From assembly GCA_965232165.1 (NCBI GenBank), contig CBDDOY010000001.1, positions 186,001 to 250,000 of the forward strand: 64,000 nucleotides of DNA, read 5' to 3'. This stretch comes from UBA2779 sp965232165 (GTDB lineage Bacteria > Spirochaetota > Spirochaetia > DSM-2461). The translations under genes and the position numbers were made by a program. Of this stretch, positions 61,168 to 64,000 are shown piece after piece. The stretch's first letter is position 1, and each line of letters starts with the position of its first letter. Under the pieces are notes generated by a model, which saw nothing but the letters and a program-made list of their open reading frames with translations, had not been told where the DNA came from and searched no databases.

Positions 61168-62736
61168 ATGAAGACCGGCAACGCCTCAGGGGATGCCCGA
61201 TGCGGTTCTGAAAGACCTGATACCTGGGATGTCATTGTAATTGGCTCCGGCATGGGAGGCAGCGCATTCATATCAAGATTCGCAGGTTCGGGGCTGCGCA
61301 TTCTCATGCTGGAAAGAGGGGACTTCCTCAAACCGGAAGAAGAGAATTGGAACCCCGTCGAGGTGCTTGAACGCGGCCGATACGAGAGCGGCATTGAGTG
61401 GGAAACAGAAGAGGGCCGGAAATTCCATCCTCGGGTCTATTTCAATGTCGGGGGCAATAGCAAATTCTTCGGCGGATCGGCATTTAGGCTCCGTGAGTCC
61501 GACTTCGAACGGCGAGAGCTTCAGGAAGGGGCAACCCCTGCATGGCCTATTTCATACCAGGAACTGGCGCCCTGGTATGATGAAGCCGAGAAAGCCATGA
61601 AAGTTCATGGTCAGACAGGAATTGATCCGAGTGAACCAAGCCGGAAGCCCTGCCCCTACCGGGCGCTTGAGCATGAACCGGCCATAGCCAGGCTTGCCGC
61701 CAGGCTGAAAGACTTGGGGCTGCACCCCTTCCCCTTGCCCGTCGCCATCGATCAGGAACCCGGCGGGCGATGCCGCAAGGGCAGCCCCTGTGATGGATTT
61801 CCCTGCCGCATCCGTGCCAAGGGAGATGCGGAAAACGCCTTCCTCAGACCGGCCGTTAAGGCGGACAGCAATATCACCCTGCTGACGAATACCCTCATAA
61901 ATCGCCTTGTCCACGATGAGGAAGGCCGCCGCATCGTCGAAGCCTCCGGTACAGGGAGAAACGGCGAGGCCGTTTCATTCAGAGGAAAGGTGTTCGTTCT
62001 TGCAGCCGGGGCGGTCGAGTCGGCTGTCTTGCTCCTGCGTTCCAAGTCTTCGCTCTACCCCAGGGGCCTGGCGAATGGCTCCGGCCTCATCGGGCGAAAT
62101 TTCATGGCGCATAACAACACCGTCCTCATGGCCCTCACACCCTTAAAGGCAAATAGAACGCGTTTTCAGAAGACCCTGGCTTTGAATGACTTCTATCACA
62201 CCGGTCATCCCGCCTGCCCGAAGGCTGCAGGCAATATCCAGACAAGGGGTAAGATTGTACCGGAGAACCTCATCTCTCATCCATCGTTTTTTGTCAGACT
62301 ATTCAGGCGATACATCGCCAGGCATTCGCTCGATTTCTGGATTATGAGTGAAGATGCGCCATCAAACGAAAACCGTATCGAAGTCGATGAGCACGGCAAT
62401 GTGAAATTATACCGCAGGGCAGGCAACCTGCTTCCTCACAATGCGCTAGTCCGGCATTTCCGCCGCATTCTCCGCCGCTGCGGCCTGCCCATAGTGCTTG
62501 TCCGGCAACCCCGGCTTACGGCCGTTCAGCATCAGTGCGGCACCATGCGCTTCGGAACGGATCCCTGCAATTCGGTGCTCGACAAAAACTGCTGCAGTCA
62601 TCAGATCGAAAACCTGTATGCCTGCGATGCCAGTGTTTTTCCCTCATCGGCATCGGTCAATCCCGCCCTGACGATAGCAGCCAATGCGATGAGAGTGGGA
62701 GATATCGTACTCAGAGAAATCAAGCGTCGGCGATAA
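61168..62736 (+). CDS. GMC family FAD-dependent oxidoreductase
   Basis: The 522-residue flavoprotein has the FAD motif GSGMGGSAF, the LMLERG strand, a GGNSKFFGG segment, and the C-terminal catalytic region HQCGTMRFG and ASVNPALTIAANAMR typical of GMC alcohol/sugar oxidoreductases, such as the gluconate and fructose dehydrogenase large subunits. Cysteine-rich RCRKGSPCDGFPC suggests an extra disulfide or metal site. No signal peptide or cytochrome partner is seen, so it is probably cytoplasmic with an unknown electron acceptor. The stop overlaps the DeoR gene end by 17 bp. Confidence 0.88.
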   Translation: MKTGNASGDARCGSERPDTWDVIVIGSGMGGSAFISRFAGSGLRILMLERGDFLKPEEENWNPVEVLERGRYESGIEWETEEGRKFHPRVYFNVGGNSKFFGGSAFRLRESDFERRELQEGATPAWPISYQELAPWYDEAEKAMKVHGQTGIDPSEPSRKPCPYRALEHEPAIARLAARLKDLGLHPFPLPVAIDQEPGGRCRKGSPCDGFPCRIRAKGDAENAFLRPAVKADSNITLLTNTLINRLVHDEEGRRIVEASGTGRNGEAVSFRGKVFVLAAGAVESAVLLLRSKSSLYPRGLANGSGLIGRNFMAHNNTVLMALTPLKANRTRFQKTLALNDFYHTGHPACPKAAGNIQTRGKIVPENLISHPSFFVRLFRRYIARHSLDFWIMSEDAPSNENRIEVDEHGNVKLYRRAGNLLPHNALVRHFRRILRRCGLPIVLVRQPRLTAVQHQCGTMRFGTDPCNSVLDKNCCSHQIENLYACDASVFPSSASVNPALTIAANAMRVGDIVLREIKRRR

Positions 62737-63466
62737 TCACCTGCATACCCATGACTTCGAATTCCGCCTGGATATCCGCCGGAATACCGCTATCGGTAAT
62801 CAGAAAATCGATATCGCCTATCTCACAGACCCGGTACATGGCCGTCTTTCCAACCTTGCTTGAATCGGTGAGAACAAACACCTTCTGACTCTTGCCCACC
62901 GCCCTGGAGGAAGCCTCCCCTCGAAATATCTCCGAACAGGTTACGCCGCTCCCAGGTGATATGCCGTCGACACCGAGAAAACTTTTCGTGAAGTTGATAA
63001 AATCCAATCCCCTATGGGTCAATGTTCCGACAACACATTCGGAGTGATGCTGAAACACCCCGCCCAGAAGTATCACATTCACCTTGGAGTTCTTGAGAGT
63101 CCGGGTAACGAAGACATTGTTTGTGACGACAGTCAACTCACCCCTTCCGGCTAGATTCTTGGCCAGCAAGACGTTGGCGGAACCGGCTTCGATGAAAACA
63201 GCGTCTCCCGCCATCACCATCTCGGCCGCCTTCTCGGCGATTGCCGTCTTCACCTCGAAATTAATGCTGAGTCTATGGGAAATTTCATCTTCACGCTGCA
63301 GCACGGCCCCGCCATGAATTCGCTGGATTAAACCTTCCTTCTGAAGAAAATCGAGATCATGCCGGATGGTAACGCCGCTCACTTCGAGATCATCAATCAA
63401 TTCGTTGACGGTGATTCTGCGCTGTTCCGCCAGGCGGCCAAGAATTTTGCGCTGTCTTCCATTCAT
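62720..63466 (-). CDS. DeoR family transcriptional repressor
   Basis: This 248-residue regulator has an N-terminal DeoR HTH (ITVNELIDDLEVSGVTIRHD, LIQRIHGGAVL) and a C-terminal effector-binding domain of the sugar-phosphate isomerase fold (FIEAGSANVLLA, LTDSSKVGKTAM). It likely senses a phosphorylated sugar made by a ROK kinase of the cluster and releases the TTCANNTGAA sites. It is divergent from the binding-protein gene and convergent with the GMC gene. Confidence 0.93.
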   Translation of the reverse strand: MNGRQRKILGRLAEQRRITVNELIDDLEVSGVTIRHDLDFLQKEGLIQRIHGGAVLQREDEISHRLSINFEVKTAIAEKAAEMVMAGDAVFIEAGSANVLLAKNLAGRGELTVVTNNVFVTRTLKNSKVNVILLGGVFQHHSECVVGTLTHRGLDFINFTKSFLGVDGISPGSGVTCSEIFRGEASSRAVGKSQKVFVLTDSSKVGKTAMYRVCEIGDIDFLITDSGIPADIQAEFEVMGMQVIIADA

Positions 63467-63536
63467 ACTGTTCCTAAATATACTTGAAAAAAATGTTCAA
63501 CAGCAACTATACTCTCTTCAGCAAATGCAATATAAT

Positions 63537-63546
63537 TTCATTTGAA
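63537..63546. promoter_or_regulatory. Candidate DeoR operator 3 (TTCATTTGAA)
   Basis: The palindrome is the reverse complement form of operator 1. It lies between deoR and the binding-protein gene. A further inverted repeat CTTGAAA...TTTCAAG is about 15 bp downstream. Confidence 0.55.
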
Positions 63547-63636
63547 GGTATGTCACCCCTTGAAATGAAGATTTTCAAGCTGTGTGTACTGAAAAATCAA
63601 CGCATCACTGATGCGAATTAAAGGAGATGAAGAGAG

Positions 63637-64000
63637 ATGAACAGAGGTTTTAACTTACTCTCACTCGTGTTATTTATGACGGCCGCTATGGCATTTGCCG
63701 GCGGGGAAAAGGATGGTACGGACTCCGGCGAAGTGCCCCAGGACAACACCGTCGAGGTGCTCCACTGGTGGACTTCCGGAGGAGAGGCCGCAGCGCTCAA
63801 TGTGCTGAAGGAAGACCTAGAGTCCAAAGGCATTGAATGGGTGGACAGTCCTATTGCAGGCGGCGGCGGGGAGCAGGCCATGACGGTCCTGCGCTCACGT
63901 GTCACATCGGGGAATCCTCCGACGGCGGTCCAGATGCTGGGGTTTGACATCCTTGATTGGGCCGAACAGGGCATGCTGGCGAATCTGAACGAACTCGCCG
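63637..64000 (+). CDS. Sugar ABC transporter substrate-binding protein (5' part)
   Basis: The frame begins at an ATG with AAGGAGATGA upstream and runs off the window after 121 codons. It starts with a signal peptide (MNRGFNLLSLVLFMTAAMAF). The mature part follows family 1 extracellular solute-binding proteins (VEVLHWWTSGGEAAALNVL, NPPTAVQMLGFDILDWA), usually for oligo- or monosaccharides. It probably brings in the substrate for the catabolic cluster and shares the DeoR control region. Confidence 0.88.
   Translation, partial: MNRGFNLLSLVLFMTAAMAFAGGEKDGTDSGEVPQDNTVEVLHWWTSGGEAAALNVLKEDLESKGIEWVDSPIAGGGGEQAMTVLRSRVTSGNPPTAVQMLGFDILDWAEQGMLANLNELA

Overview
The window looks like a chromosomal segment of an anaerobic, fermentative spirochaete, probably Treponema-like. 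This is inferred from gene content, not from a marker gene. Pointers are a class II (B12-dependent) ribonucleotide reductase, a sodium-pumping oxaloacetate decarboxylase, glycyl-radical enzymes, a DUF4954 protein, a large Ig-like/DUF1566 lipoprotein, several spirochaete-style lipoproteins, and a mid-range G+C. There is one tRNA gene (Leu-CAA), no rRNA, no CRISPR array and no intact transposase or prophage. Small non-coding repeats are abundant.

Layout. 0-6 kb: two glycosyltransferases and a short-chain dehydrogenase in one overlapping operon, convergent with a GH36-like protein that lacks several catalytic residues. 6-12 kb: a largely empty 1.5 kb gap, a ZIP metal transporter, a Gfo/Idh/MocA oxidoreductase divergent from a DUF4954 beta-helix protein, and Tag DNA glycosylase. 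12-17.5 kb: an accessory island. A 1073-residue lipoprotein with internal duplications is bracketed by two copies of a 380 bp direct repeat, with a G10 tract and a 38-codon overlapping ORF upstream of it. 17.5-25 kb: oadGAB, nrdJ with a probable NrdR box, and a sorbosone dehydrogenase-like protein. 25-38 kb: housekeeping genes (pyrK-pyrD, a frameshifted DtxR/MntR-type regulator, rpoZ-miaA, a 29-codon COX24-like ribosomal protein gene, a DEAD-box helicase, pgeF, a DJ-1 protein, an ABC exporter, lipB, a PHP phosphatase). 38-43 kb: unknown membrane and lipoprotein genes, tRNA-Leu, and a lipoprotein pseudogene disrupted by a MITE-like element.

43-50 kb is the most striking part. A ChvE-GguA-GguB sugar importer is divergent from a sigma54-type response regulator and a 598-residue protein in which an RbsA/GguA-like ATP-binding cassette is fused to a PAS domain and a histidine kinase. 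The cassette keeps its Walker A motif but has lost the Walker B glutamate and the switch histidine, so it looks like a non-hydrolysing nucleotide sensor derived from the importer ATPase. A near-consensus -24/-12 promoter and a plausible upstream activator site precede chvE, which suggests a closed circuit: importer state, cassette-kinase, sigma54 regulator, importer.

50-64 kb is a carbohydrate or polyol catabolic cluster: a seven-gene leftward operon (RfbD-like, ROK, RPE-like, Gfo/Idh/MocA, glycyl-radical enzyme, its activase, ROK), a divergent second glycyl-radical enzyme and GMC oxidoreductase, a DeoR regulator, and the start of a periplasmic sugar-binding protein. A TTCANNTGAA palindrome occurs three times in its two divergent control regions and is a good candidate for the DeoR operator.

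Two dispersed repeat families mark the intergenic space. One is a 110-190 bp MITE-like element with GGGCACCTC termini. The other is a roughly 140 bp repeat, able in part to form a long hairpin, often placed between convergent genes.
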